This document shows positions 10,141 to 20,171 of a stretch of 64,000 nt of DNA, one piece after another. The DNA comes from Flectonema sp. DT1601 (lineage: Eukaryota > Euglenozoa > Diplonemea > Diplonemida > Diplonemidae): the NCBI GenBank assembly GCA_964019425.1, contig OZ025829.1, positions 372,001 to 436,000 on the forward strand. The letters are read 5' to 3'. How positions within the stretch are numbered: the stretch's first letter is position 1; every line of letters starts with the position of its first letter. The position numbers were made by a program, and so were the translations under genes. The notes beneath the pieces were generated by a model, which saw only the letters and a program-made list of their open reading frames with translations, ran no database searches and was not told where the DNA came from.

Positions 10141-10962
10141 GTAATCTTTTACTACAATAACTCTTGCAATTATCTTTTCTTTTTATTCTCTATCTGTTCT
10201 GGTCTGTTTCTTCATTTTTTTTACATTAATAATTACATTTTGTTCAAAAAGAAAAAAAAGAAAAAAGATTTCATATTAGAAACTAGGAAACTAGGTTAAC
10301 ACTTAGTTAAAATTAAGACCGGTTAGTCAGTTTAAGGTCTTGTCTAGGACCAACATTCTTGTTTAACTTCAGTTATATTCATTTTACTTTTTATTGTTTC
10401 CCATCTGTTTTCATTTTCTATTAGTTCTGGTCAGAAACCCCTGGGCAGCAAGAAGGAAAGCAGTTTGGTACTTCTGGGTGTTTGGCATCACCCCCCATAG
10501 TGAGCAAGTACAACAGGTAGCATTGGTAGTCTGTTGATCCTGAGTGATCCCAGCTACAGTTTTGTTTTTCTTTCTTTTTTTTTAGAAGAAGATCAGGACA
10601 TCCAAGCACTGCTGGATAGTTGCTGAATGCAGGGCCTGCCTGTGGCATTATAATAACAGGCTAAGTCATTTGTAGTTCATAGTTTACCTTTGATTTTATA
10701 ACTTCACATAGGTACTATGAACGATGAGAGATCCAGTGGGATCACTCAGAGACTACCAATGTTGTGCGTTGATAGGCAAGGTGACCAACCTTGACATTCT
10801 TTCTTTTCTCTCCTGTTGTGACAAACACAAAATACACACACAGCTTACAGTGTGTTCTTTGTGTATGTTTTCTTCAGGTGTGAGTAGTTTTTTTGTTCTT
10901 GCTCTTCAGGGAGGGCCTTAGCCAAAAGCTAACAGTCCAAATCTCACCTGGTAAATTCAACT
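10140..10962 (+). repeat. R7-R5 linker and R5 copy b
   Basis: The linker at 10140-10424 carries the GGTCTTGTCTAGGACC hairpin and the TTCCCATCT...CTATTAG segment. R5 proper follows from 10425 to 10962, almost the same as copy a apart from a short internal deletion after CACTCAGAG. After 10962 the sequence leaves the repeat. Confidence 0.85.
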
Positions 10963-11040
10963 CAGTCCTTGTCAGTTTTGGCATCAAACCTGTAATGGTT
11001 TAATCATTACAGGTTATTTACTGAAATATTTGTTCTAAAA

Positions 11041-11460
11041 GTTGCTAAGTATAGTTTTTTTTTTTTTTTTTTTTTTTTTTTTCTCTGCCTCTCTCTTAAC
11101 TCTGTTCGTTTCTTTGAAACGAAAATTCATTTGAATATTATTCCTTGGTCAGCAACCGTCATTGTCGCCCTTTGGGCCTGTTAAAAAAAAAAAAAATAAA
11201 AAGAAAGTTTACATCGGGAATAGGGCAGGAGCCAAAAGCTCCCAGTCCGTTACTTCCACTCTATCGAAATCAGCCTGTTATTATAATGCCACAGGCAGGC
11301 CCTGCATTCAGCAACTATCCAGAGGACAATCCATTTTTTCTCTGCCTCTCTCTTAATTCTGTTCGTTTCTTTGAAACGAAAATTCATTTGAATAGTATTC
11401 CTGTCCGTTACTTCCCACTCTATCGAATTCCCTTTTTTCATGTTTGATTATTTCCTCTTT
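11041..11460 (-). repeat. R2 head repeats in reverse, mixed with an R5 fragment
   Basis: One R2 copy lies at about 11085-11270, with CGTTTC/GAAACG, GCCC/GGGC and GGAGC/GCTCC hairpins. A short R5 fragment (11272-11322, CAGGCAGGCCCTGCATTCAG) follows, then a second, shortened R2 copy at about 11335-11445. A nested or rearranged junction of the two families. Confidence 0.75.
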
Positions 11461-11584
11461 ATATTATTTTTTTTTTTTGTACCTACAAACCCATTGTTCG
11501 GTAGAAAGAGAACTGTGGCAGCGTAACTACCTATTCCTTTATTAGGATTTTCTACCGGTTGCGCACAAACAAAAAATACACAAA

Positions 11585-12424
11585 ATGACTACTACGAGAT
11601 ATCATTGTGAACCTTCCACTGTTGAGTGGAGCACAATCACGGCGAGTGAGTGGCCTGCAGAAGTGCAGTGTCACCCACTCGAAGATGCTTGCATCTTTCC
11701 GAATTGCGACGAGTCTCATGTTGATGAGCTCGATTGCAAGAGATGCGGGCACCGTTGTTCTGTGCAGTGTCTGAATGAGACGCTCACGGAGAGGAATGCA
11801 GCGCCATTCCTCGTACATCGATCAAATTGGGTGTGTCCAATATGTGCCTGGCTGATGAGCAAAGGCGAACGTCTTCTCCCGTCAAAGATTGTTTGTCAGG
11901 AAGAAGAAGTACACAACGAGAAAAGATCAATTGATGAGGCCGATTGGGCTGGAATCAAGAGGATCAAAACCGATATTCGCCGCGTGACGACGTGGGGAAC
12001 AACGATCGACAACGCGGTGGCCTTGGAGGCAATGTCCGTGAAGCTGGACACCCGTTATGGCCCGTTCCTTGAACGAGCGCGGGACGCGCCCACAAGGGAA
12101 TCAACACACGAGAGCCGTGTATTGAATGAAGCGATTCAGGCGTTGCTGCCTGTAGCGTACCGCAGCAGCGACGTTAGAGATTCATTACAGGTAATGGTTA
12201 CGAGGCTGGAAGCGTTGAGGTTGAGTCGACACGGACTTTCGCAGGAGGCTGTAATAGCGTTTCAGGAGTCTTTAAACGCGGTGGGACATGCGGAGATCAC
12301 GGCGATGAAGTTCCGGAGTGCTCTGCTGGAAGCAGATTCCGCGGATCGGAGATCGAAGGCAAAATCAGTGAAGACTGAAGCTTTCCGGTTGTCCAAGGGA
12401 GGGAAGTCCCGACATTCGCAATGA
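11585..12424 (+). pseudogene. Gag-like first part of the fossil retroelement, PHD-like cysteine cluster
   Basis: A 279-codon part that begins just after the terminal repeat. Its first third has a zinc-finger-like cluster (CKRCGHRCSVQC, then WVCPIC) reminiscent of a PHD finger. The rest is helical and charged. It abuts the next part directly at 12424/12425. In this family the first product packages or chaperones the RNA; here that role is inferred from position only. Treated as a fossil part. Confidence 0.5.
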
Positions 12425-12935
12425 ATGTTACCCACGGTGGTAGGGAAGCTTCGGGGTCGTCCGCAAAAACCTCAACCAACCATCTCCGATGTTGGGGAGC
12501 TTCAAATTCTACGGGAAAGAGTGAAGACGGCTACTCTGGCGTGCTATGCCCCCAAGACTGTAGAGTCCATCAAATCCGTGATGGGTCAGTGGGCCAGGTT
12601 CCACAACCAAGTGTTGAAGGTCGAACCGGAGTTGGAGGAAGAGGAATCGTTCACTCTCTGGATTCAGCTGGAAGCCGGCGACATCTCGACCGATTCGGCG
12701 AGACAATACTTCGTTTGTCGTGCGATGGCTGCAATTGCAGAGCAGGATGCGTACCGACGATTTCTGCTTCGCGAGTCACGCGAGTGGGAGAGACGACAGA
12801 CCATGCTTGCGAAGATACCGACTCCGGACATGATTCGAAGTGTGGTTTTCGACAACTCGACTACCCTGGTGAGGCCAAAAGTTGCATTAGCGTGTCAGTG
12901 GATGCTTGCTTGTCTTCTCTGCGTTCATCACATTC
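12425..12935 (+). pseudogene. Tyrosine-recombinase-like part of the fossil retroelement
   Basis: This segment resembles the helical core-binding domain of tyrosine recombinases (VESIKSVMGQWARFHNQV, then TDSARQYFVCRAMAAIAEQ). It directly follows the gag-like part and is interrupted at about 12935 by R5. DIRS-order elements use such a recombinase in place of a DDE integrase. Identification rests on position and helix pattern, so it is moderate. Confidence 0.45.
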
Positions 12936-13998
12936 GTACAATTCTCTTTCTGTTCTGGTCTGTTACTTCATTTGTCTTGTTTAACTTCAGTTATATCCAT
13001 TTTACTTTTTGTTGTTTCCCATCTACTTTTTATTTTCTATTAGTTCTGGTCAGAAACTCCTGGGCAGCAAGAAGGAAAGCAGTTTAGTACTTCTGGGTGT
13101 TTGGCATCACCCCCCATAGTGAGCAAGTACAACAGGTAGCATTGGTAGTCTGTTGATCCTGAGTGATCCCAGCTACAGTTTTGTTTTTCTTTCTTTTTTT
13201 TAGAAGAAGATCAGGACTTCCAAGCACTGCTGGATAGTTGCTGAATGCAGGGCCTGCCTGTGGCATTATAATAACAGGCTAAGTCATTTGTAGTTCATAG
13301 TTTACCTTTGATTTTATAACTTCACATAGGTACTATGAACGATGAGAGATCCAGTGAGATCACTCAGAGACAACCAATGTTGTGCGTTGATAGGCAAGGT
13401 GACCAACCTTGACATTCTTTCTTTTCTCTCCTGTTGTGACAAACACAAAATACACACACAGCTTACAGTGTGTTCTTTGTGTATGTTTTCTTCAGGTGTG
13501 AGTAGTTTTTTTGTTCTTGCTCTTCAGTTTCTATTTTCCATTTTTTTTTCTTTTTAAAAATAAATAAAAAGAATTAAAATAAAAAAAAAAAAAAAGAATA
13601 AACAATGTTATCATTGTTTTTTTTATCGATCGACTATGTCGATTACTTTCTATTTTCCGTCCTGGTCAGGACGCTAAACTGATTGTTTTTTCTTTAAAAA
13701 TAAATAAAAAGAATAAAAAAAAAAAAAAAGGAATAAACAATGTTATCATTGTTTTTTTTTTATCGATCGACTATGTCGATTACTTACTATTTTCCGTCCT
13801 GGTCAAGACGCTAAACTGATTGTTTTTTCTTTAAAATAATTAAAAAGATTTAAAAAAAAAAAAAAAAAAAAAAAAATGAATAAACAATGTTATCATTGTT
13901 TTTTTTTTTCTATCGATCAACTATGTCGATTAATTTCTATTTTCCGTCCTGATCGAGACGCTAAACTGATTGTTTCCTTTTTTTAAATAATAAATAAG

Positions 13999-14029
<31 letters not shown>

Positions 14030-14491
14030 ATCTCCCTGCTATCCCTCATATCCCCACAATAATATTATACCTTTTCATTTTCTCTTTCCTTTTCTGGTCT
14101 TTTTTTTTTCTTTTTTTTCCTTTTTCATACAACGTTTTTTATTTATATATATATATTTTTTTTTTTTTTTTTTTTCATGTTTGATTATTTCCTCTTCATT
14201 TTTTTTTTCTCTTTTCTTTTCTTTCTTTTTTTTTTTTTTTCTCTGCCTCTCTCTTAATTCTGTTCGTTTCTTTGAAACGAAAATTCATTTGAATATTATT
14301 CCTTGGTCAGCAACCATCATTGTCGCCCTTTGGGCCTGTTAAAAAAAAATAAAAATAAAAAGAAAGTTTACATCGGGAATAGGGCAGGAGCCAAAAGCTC
14401 CCAGTCCGTTACTTCCCACTTTATCGAAATTCACCTTCAGGGAGGGCCTTAGCCAAAAGCTAACAGTCCAAATCTCACCTGGTAAACTCAA
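12936..14491 (+). repeat. Insertion 1 in the fossil element: R5 copy c carrying an R1/R2 unit
   Basis: R5 sequence starts at about 12936 (ACAATTCTCTTTCTGTTCTG) and runs to 13527. It is interrupted by the unit at 13528-14434, then resumes and ends at 14491 with CACCTGGTAAACTCAAC. The same R5 end also closes the 39 kb insertion at 54449, so this is a genuine repeat boundary. Confidence 0.75.
13528..14434 (-). mobile_element. R2 head plus R1 array inserted as one unit, 6-bp target duplication
   Basis: The unit is flanked by CTTCAG on both sides (13522-13527 and 14435-14440). The uninterrupted R5 sequence at 9266-9818 and 10425-10962 has this site once. On the minus strand it starts with R2 (GTGAATTTCG..., 14434-14237), continues through an A/T-rich spacer containing ATAGCAGGGAGATGCTC, and ends in three to four R1 hairpin monomers (about 14020-13560). 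No coding frame is present, so it is non-autonomous. It is the clearest evidence that R2 and R1 move together. I do not recognise the class. Confidence 0.7.
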
Positions 14492-14499
14492 CTCTCTTC

Positions 14500-15212
14500 A
14501 CTCGAATGTGCGATGGATGATTATGGATATGCAGACTCTTTTTCCGAATGGCTCGATGAAGCAGGCGTTCCGCGTGCAAGGAGGGCTTGTTATGAAGGGG
14601 AGATCGCTTCGTCACCTCTGACTCATATTGATTTAGATTCATTTCTGCACGACTATCCAGAGTGCAAAGACAATTTTAAATGGATTTTAGACGTTGGTGG
14701 GCACATCACATCCTTAAAAAAGGTGCAATGGGTCCTCCGAACAAACTACTAGAGCCTCATGTTCAACGCTTAATTGACCTTGACATTGCTGAATCGATTC
14801 CACATTCGTGTAAAAGCCGTATTCTGAGTGGTGCCTTCTGTGTCAAAAAGAAACAACCTGGAGCTCTTCGTTTTATTTTGAACCCAAAAGGGGTCAATAA
14901 AGCACTGGACGGTGTCGTCATTCCCAAGTGTGCTTTGCCTTCGTATCAGACTATTCGCAACACGATAATGAGTTCTGAGTGGATTTCACAGTTTGATTTT
15001 AAATCGTTTTACTTTCAATTTCTACTTCCTACGGAGATAAGAAACATCTTTGGATTTCGAGTTGGTAATCGTCTGTTACGTATGAAACGGGCACCTATGG
15101 GATTCAAGTGCACCCCGCAGGCGGGTCAGAGGTTTGCTGAGAAACTCGCAGAAGTTGCAACTTCGGGTCTGTCTGTTCGGTTTCTGGTTTGGATGGATAA
15201 TGTTGTCTTTGT
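14500..15212 (+). pseudogene. Reverse transcriptase part of the fossil retroelement
   Basis: RT fingers and palm motifs of the LTR/DIRS type are visible: FILNPKGVNKAL, SQFDFKSFYFQFLLP and RAPMGFKCTPQAGQRFAEKL. The segment lies between the two insertions, on the same strand as the other parts. Fossil; its surroundings show it is not a working gene. Confidence 0.7.
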
Positions 15213-15406
15213 GTGAATTTCGATAAAGTGGGAAGTAACGGACTGGGAGCTTTTGGCTCCTGCCCTATTCCCGATGTAAACTTTCTTTTTTATTTTTATT
15301 TTTTTAACAGGCCCAAAGGGCGACAATGATGGTTGCTGACCAAGGAATAATATTTAAATGAATTTTCGTTTCAAAGAAACGAACAGAATTAAGAGAGAGG
15401 CAGAGA

Positions 15407-15439
<33 letters not shown>

Positions 15440-15473
15440 GAAAAAAAAAAAGAAGAGGAAATAATCAAACATG

Positions 15474-15502
<29 letters not shown>
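15213..15502 (+). mobile_element. R2 head, start of the 39 kb insertion
   Basis: R2 begins GTGAATTTCGATAAAGTGGG and carries a row of perfect hairpins: GGAGC/GCTCC around TTTTG, GCCC/GGGC around AAA, GAAT/ATTC around AAT, ATTCA/TGAAT around AA, and CGTTTC/GAAACG around AAA (to about 15385). It then grades into A-rich sequence with GAAGAGGAAATAATCAAACA. It directly abuts the fossil RT part, then is cut by the MITE at 15503. R2 heads recur at 14237-14434, 15764, 21058, 23622, 32785, 45224 and, reversed, near 11085 and 55283. Confidence 0.85.
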
Positions 15503-15504
<2 letters not shown>

Positions 15505-15613
15505 CTGTAAAGGGAAATATTCTCGCGGGGAAATATTCCTGCGGGGAAATATTCTTGCGGATTTGGGGATTTTTTTTCAAACTCGCGGGTTTTTCCCCAC
15601 AAGAATATTTCCC
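15503..15613. mobile_element. Small MITE with TACTGTAAAGGG-type ends
   Basis: The left end TACTGTAAAGGGAAATATTC is matched on the right by the complement of GGGAAATATTCTTG. The interior repeats CTCGCGGGG/CCTGCGGGG. It sits in a TA-rich run, which fits TA targeting as in Tc1/mariner-derived MITEs. A better-preserved right end (TTACAGTA) is seen in the related copies at 31688-31789 and 50482-50583. No coding capacity. Confidence 0.65.
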
Positions 15614-15763
15614 TGACACAGAGGATTTTTGCAAAAGTGATCAAGAATGTGAGGAATCATCAAGTGCAAGCTGGAAAAAAGAATTATTTTCCAGCAAACA
15701 CATCTAAAAACAACCATGCTGCATAACGAAAATAATTTTTGCTGTAACTTTCCTTTGTAACAC
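15614..15763. other. Unique spacer between two R2 heads
   Basis: About 150 bp not seen elsewhere in the window, ending at the next R2 head. It contains a GGAAAA/TTTTCC inverted repeat around 15672-15691. No gene is recognised. Confidence 0.4.
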
Positions 15764-16180
15764 ATGAATTTCGATAAATTGGGAAGTAACGGACTGGGAG
15801 CTTTTGGCTCCTGCCCTATTCCCGATGTAAACTTTCTTTTTATTTTTTTTTTTTTTTAACAGGCCCAAAGGGCGACAATGATGGTTGCTGACCAAGGAAT
15901 AATATTCAAATGAATTTTCGTTTCAAAGAAACGAACAGAATTAAGAGAGAGGTAGAGAAAAAAAAAAAAAAAAAAAAAAAAAAGAAAGAATAGAAAAAAA
16001 ATATGAAGAGGAAATAATCAAACATGAAAAAAAAAAAAAAAAATAAAATATAAATAAAAAAACGTTGTATGAAAAAGGAAAAAAAGAAAAAAAAAAGACC
16101 AGAAAAGGAAAGAGAAAATGGAAAGGTATAATATTATTGTGGGGATATGAGGATAGCAGGGAGATGCTCTTTTTTTTTTT
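15764..16180 (+). mobile_element. R2 head of the first long R1 array
   Basis: A complete R2 head with the same hairpin row (15764-15960), an A-rich spacer, then the conserved lead-in GACCAGAAAAGGAAAGAGAA...GATAGCAGGGAGATGCTC and a T tract. The R1 monomers start straight after it, as in 13528-14434. Confidence 0.8.
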
Positions 16181-16452
16181 TTTTTTTTTTTTTTTATTTA
16201 TTATTTAAAAAAAGGAAACAATCAGTTTAGCGTCTCGATCAGGACGGAAAATAGAAATTAATCGACATAGTCGATCGATAGAAAAAAAACAATGATAACA
16301 TTGTTTATTCCTTTTTTTTTTTTTTTTTTTTTTATTCTTTTTATTTATTTTTAAAGAAAAAACAATCAGTTTAGCGTCCTGACCAGGACGGAAAATTGAA
16401 AGTGATCGACATAGTCGATCGATAGAAAAAAAACAATGATAACATTGTTTAT

Positions 16453-16485
<33 letters not shown>

Positions 16486-16739
16486 CTTTTAATTATTTTA
16501 AAGAAAAAACAATCAGTTTAGCGTCTTGACCAGGGCGGAAAATAGAAAGTAATCGACATAGTCGATCGATAAAAAAAAAACAATGATAACATTGTTTATT
16601 CCTTTTTTTTTTTTTTTTTTTTTATTCTTTTTATTTATTTTTAAAGAAAAAACAATCAGTTTAGCGTCCTGACCAGGACGGAAAATTGAAAGTGATCGAC
16701 ATAGTCGATCGATAAAAAAACAATGATAACATTGTTTAT

Positions 16740-16775
<36 letters not shown>

Positions 16776-17957
16776 TTTTAATTATTTTTTAAAGAAAAAA
16801 CAATCAGTTTAGCGTCTTGACCAGGACGGAAAATAGAAAGTGATCGACATAGTCGATCGATAAAAAACAATGATAACATTGTTTATTCTTTTTTTTTTTT
16901 TTTTTTTTTAATCCTTTTTATTATTTTAAAGAAAAAACAATCAGTTTAGCGTCTTGACCAGGACGGAAAATAGAAAGTGATCGACATAGTCGATCGATAA
17001 AAAAACAATGATAACATTGTTTATTCTTTTTTTTTTTTTTTTTTTTTAAATTCTTTTTATTTTTTTTTTTTATTTTTAAAGAAAAAAAAACGGAAAATAA
17101 AAATTAGTCGACAAAGTCGAACGATAAAAAAAAAAACAATGATAACATTGTTTATTCTTTTTTTTTTTGTTTTTTTTTATATTCTTTTTTATTAATTTTG
17201 AAAAAAAAACAATCAGTTTAGCGTCTTGACCAGGACGGAAAATAGAAAGTAATCGACATAGTCGATCGATAAAAAAAAACAATGATAACATTGTTTACTC
17301 TTTTTTTTTTTTTTTTTAAATTCTTTTTATTTTAAAAAGAAAAAAAAACGGAAAATAGAAATTAGTCAACAAAGTCGAACGATAAAAAAAAAACAATGAT
17401 AACATTGTTTATTCTTTTTTTTTTATTTTTTTTTTTATATTCTTTTTTATTAATTTTGAAAAAAAAAACAATCAGTTTAGCGTCTTGACCAGGACGGAAA
17501 ATAGAAAGTGATCGACATAGTCGATCGATAAAAAAAAACAATGATAACATTGTTTATTCTTTTTTTTTTTTTTTTTTTTAAATCCTTTTTTTTTTTTTAA
17601 AGAAAAAACAATCAGTTTAGCGTCTTGACCAGGACGGAAAATAGAAAGTAATCGACATAGTCGATCGATAAAAAAAACAATGATAACATTGTTTATTCTT
17701 TTTTTTTTTTTTTAAATCTTTTTATTTATTTTTTAAAAAGAAAAAAAAAAAAAACGGAAAATAGAAATTAGTCAACAACGTCGAACGATAAAAAAAAAAC
17801 AATGATAACATTGTTTATTCTTTTTTTTTTATTTTTTTTTGTATTCTTTTTTATTAATTTTGAAAAAAAACAATCAGTTTTGCGTCTTGACCAGGACGGA
17901 AAATAGAAAGTGATCGACATAGTCGATCGATAAAAAAACAATGATAACATTGTTTAT

Positions 17958-17990
<33 letters not shown>

Positions 17991-18383
17991 CTTTTTATTA
18001 TTTTTAAAGAAAAAACAATCAGTTTAGCGTCTTGACCAGGACGAAAAATAGAAAGTGATCGACATAGTCGATCGATAAAATAAAACAATGATAACATTGT
18101 TTATTCTTTTTTTTTTTTTTTTTTTTTTTAAATCCTTCTTTTTATTTTTTAAAGAAAAAACATTCAGTTTAGCGTCTTGACCAGGACGGAAAATAGAAAG
18201 TAATCGACATAGTCGATCGATAAAATAAAAACAATGATAACATTGTTTATTCCTTTTTTTTTTTTTTTATTCTTTTTATTTATTTTTAAAGAAAAAACAA
18301 TCAGTTTAGCGTCCTGACCAGGACGGGAAATAGAAAGTGATCGACATAGTCGATCGATAAAAAAACAATGATAACATTGTTTA

Positions 18384-18414
<31 letters not shown>

Positions 18415-18528
18415 TTCTTTTTATTTATTTTTTAAAGAAAAAACATCAGTTTAGCGTCTTGACCTGGACGGAAAATAGAAATTAGTCGACAAAGTCGATC
18501 GATAACAAAACAATGATAACATTGTTTA

Positions 18529-18559
<31 letters not shown>

Positions 18560-18958
18560 TTCTTTTTATTTATTTTTTAAAGAAAAAACAATCAGTTTAG
18601 CGTCCTGACCAGGACGGAAAATAGAAAGTAATCGACATAGTCGATCGATAAAAAAAAACAATGATAACATTGTTTAATCTTTTTTTTTTTTTTTTTTTTT
18701 TTATTCTTTTTATTTATTTAGAAAAAACAATCAGTTTAGCGTCTTGACCAGGACGGAAAATAGAAATTAGTCGACAAAGTCGATCGATAAAAAAACAATG
18801 ATAACATTGTTTATTCTTTTTTTTTTTTTTTTTTTTTTAAATTCTTTTTATTTATTTTTTAAGAAAAAAAAAACGGAAAATAGAAATTAGTCGACAAAGT
18901 CGAACGATAAAAAAACAATGATAACATTGTTTATTCTTTTTTTTATTTTTTTTTTTTT
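16180..18958 (+). repeat. R1 tandem hairpin array, about 20 monomers
   Basis: The monomer is 115-145 bp: a T tract, TTATTT/AAAGAAAAAACAATCAG, then three hairpins. Hairpin 3 is GCGTC(C/T)TGACCAGGACGG, hairpin 2 GATCGACATAGTCGATC, hairpin 1 AACAATGATAACATTGTT. Two forms alternate: a long one with all three hairpins, and a short one lacking hairpin 3 in which hairpin 2 reads TCGACAAAGTCGA. Homopolymer lengths vary freely while the hairpins stay intact. No coding frame; the short Phe/Lys-rich frames are the repeat itself. Confidence 0.9.
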
Positions 18959-19729
18959 CATAGATGGAAGTCCCCTCCAAATTTGGAGGGCGCCTGGTGA
19001 AAATCAGCCACAAAAATTTGTAGGGCCAAAATAGGGCCATTGTAGGGCCAAAATAGGGCCAAAATAGGGCGCTGGAGGGCGCGTAGGGCGCTTTTTTAAT
19101 TAAATTTAATATAATGCCGAGCTCATTTTGACACACCCCTGCCCTCAGCAAGGTCGAATCGCATCTTATTTGACTTTTCTCCGGTTCGCCCGATCAAATG
19201 CGTCTCTGGGATATCAGTTTACTTGCCACCAGTAAACTTCTTTTTTTTCTCACAAGGTACCGTGAAGACCGGCCTATTAACAGGTTAGCAAGAACGCACT
19301 CTCCCTCCTCGAATCCCTCTATATTCGACTTGGTGCATTCTGCGGGCTAATCAGCTCCTTGTAGATCTGGGATGCATCGTCCACTGAAATGAGTTTCAGC
19401 TTCAGGGATTGCAGCAGGCTCCGGAAGCTCTCAAGGAGTGGTCCATTGTTTTTGCCATTGTTGACCGTCGAACCATGACCTGGAGGTCTCGGGTTCGAAC
19501 CCCGTGACACCCTTTTTTCTCTTTTTCGAAAGACTGCCAAGCATGTCAAAAAAATTTTTTTTGGCTTCTGCGTCAAAATACTTGTGCGTCAGTGTAAGTC
19601 CCTGTCAATTTAGCTGTCTTATAGTAATAAAAAAGGAAAAAAAAAGCGCCCTCCAAAATAATATTTATATTAAAAGCGCCCTACAAGCGCCCTACACGCC
19701 CTCCAAATTGTAGGGCACTTCCATCTATG
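18959..19729. mobile_element. 771-bp DNA transposon with inverted ends and a tRNA-like segment, copy 1
   Basis: The ends are inverted copies of CATAGATGGAAGTGCCCT (copy 1 has one base different at the left end). Just inside, GGAGGGCGC/TAGGGCGC motifs repeat at both ends and CCTCCAAATTTGGAGG is a perfect palindrome. TAGGGCCAAAA repeats lie at 19021-19070. The middle holds an AGTTTACT/AGTAAACT hairpin, and at 19488-19511 CGGGTTCGAACCCCGTGACACCC followed by a T run, which resembles the B box and 3' end of a tRNA. No transposase frame, so non-autonomous. It sits in the R1 array. Superfamily undetermined. Confidence 0.75.
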
Positions 19730-20110
19730 TTTTTTATTCTTTTTTATTAATTTTGAAAAAAAAAAAAACAATCAGTTTAGCGTCTTGACCAGGACGGAAA
19801 ATAGAAAGTAATCGACATAGTCGATCGATAAAAAAACAATGATAACATTGTTTATTCTTTTTTTTTTTTTTTTTTTTTTAAATTCTTTTTATTTATTTTT
19901 TAAGAAGAAAAACGGAAAATAGAAATTAGTCGACAAAGTCGAACGATAAAAAAACAATGATAACATTGTTTATTCTTTTTTTTATTTTTTTTTTTATATT
20001 CTTTTTTATTAATTTTGAAAAAAAAAAAAAAAACAATCAGTTTAGCGTCTTGACCAGGACGGAAAATAGAAAGTAATCGACATAGTCGATCGATAAAAAT
20101 ACAATGATAA
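19730..20110 (+). repeat. R1 array, three monomers
   Basis: Continuation of the first R1 array on the far side of the 771-bp transposon. The last monomer ends in an unusual TTTAATCTTTTATAATTTTT before R6. Confidence 0.85.
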
Positions 20111-20171
20111 CATTGTTTAATCTTTTATAATTTTTTATTTTTTTTTTTGTTTTAAAAAAAAAAAAAAAAAA

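Noticed and set aside
9268-10648. 75-codon frame starting MPQAGPAFSNYPAVLGCPD
   Set aside because: It appears wherever R5 does and its frame is not protected: copies differ in length because of T-tract changes.
16180-18958. CRISPR-like array
   Set aside because: Monomers repeat over their whole length with no unique spacers, and the host is a eukaryote.
17076-19151. Minus-strand frames of 60-110 codons such as MLSLFFFIDRLCR
   Set aside because: They are translations of the R1 monomer and repeat with it; no independent evidence of coding.
19440-19515. Functional tRNA gene
   Set aside because: B box and acceptor-like end are present, but no matching 5' acceptor strand, D arm or anticodon arm can be drawn.
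13560-20110. Mitochondrial hairpin repeats (double-hairpin elements)
   Set aside because: The flanks hold nuclear retroelements, LINEs and piggyBac, and no organelle gene is seen.
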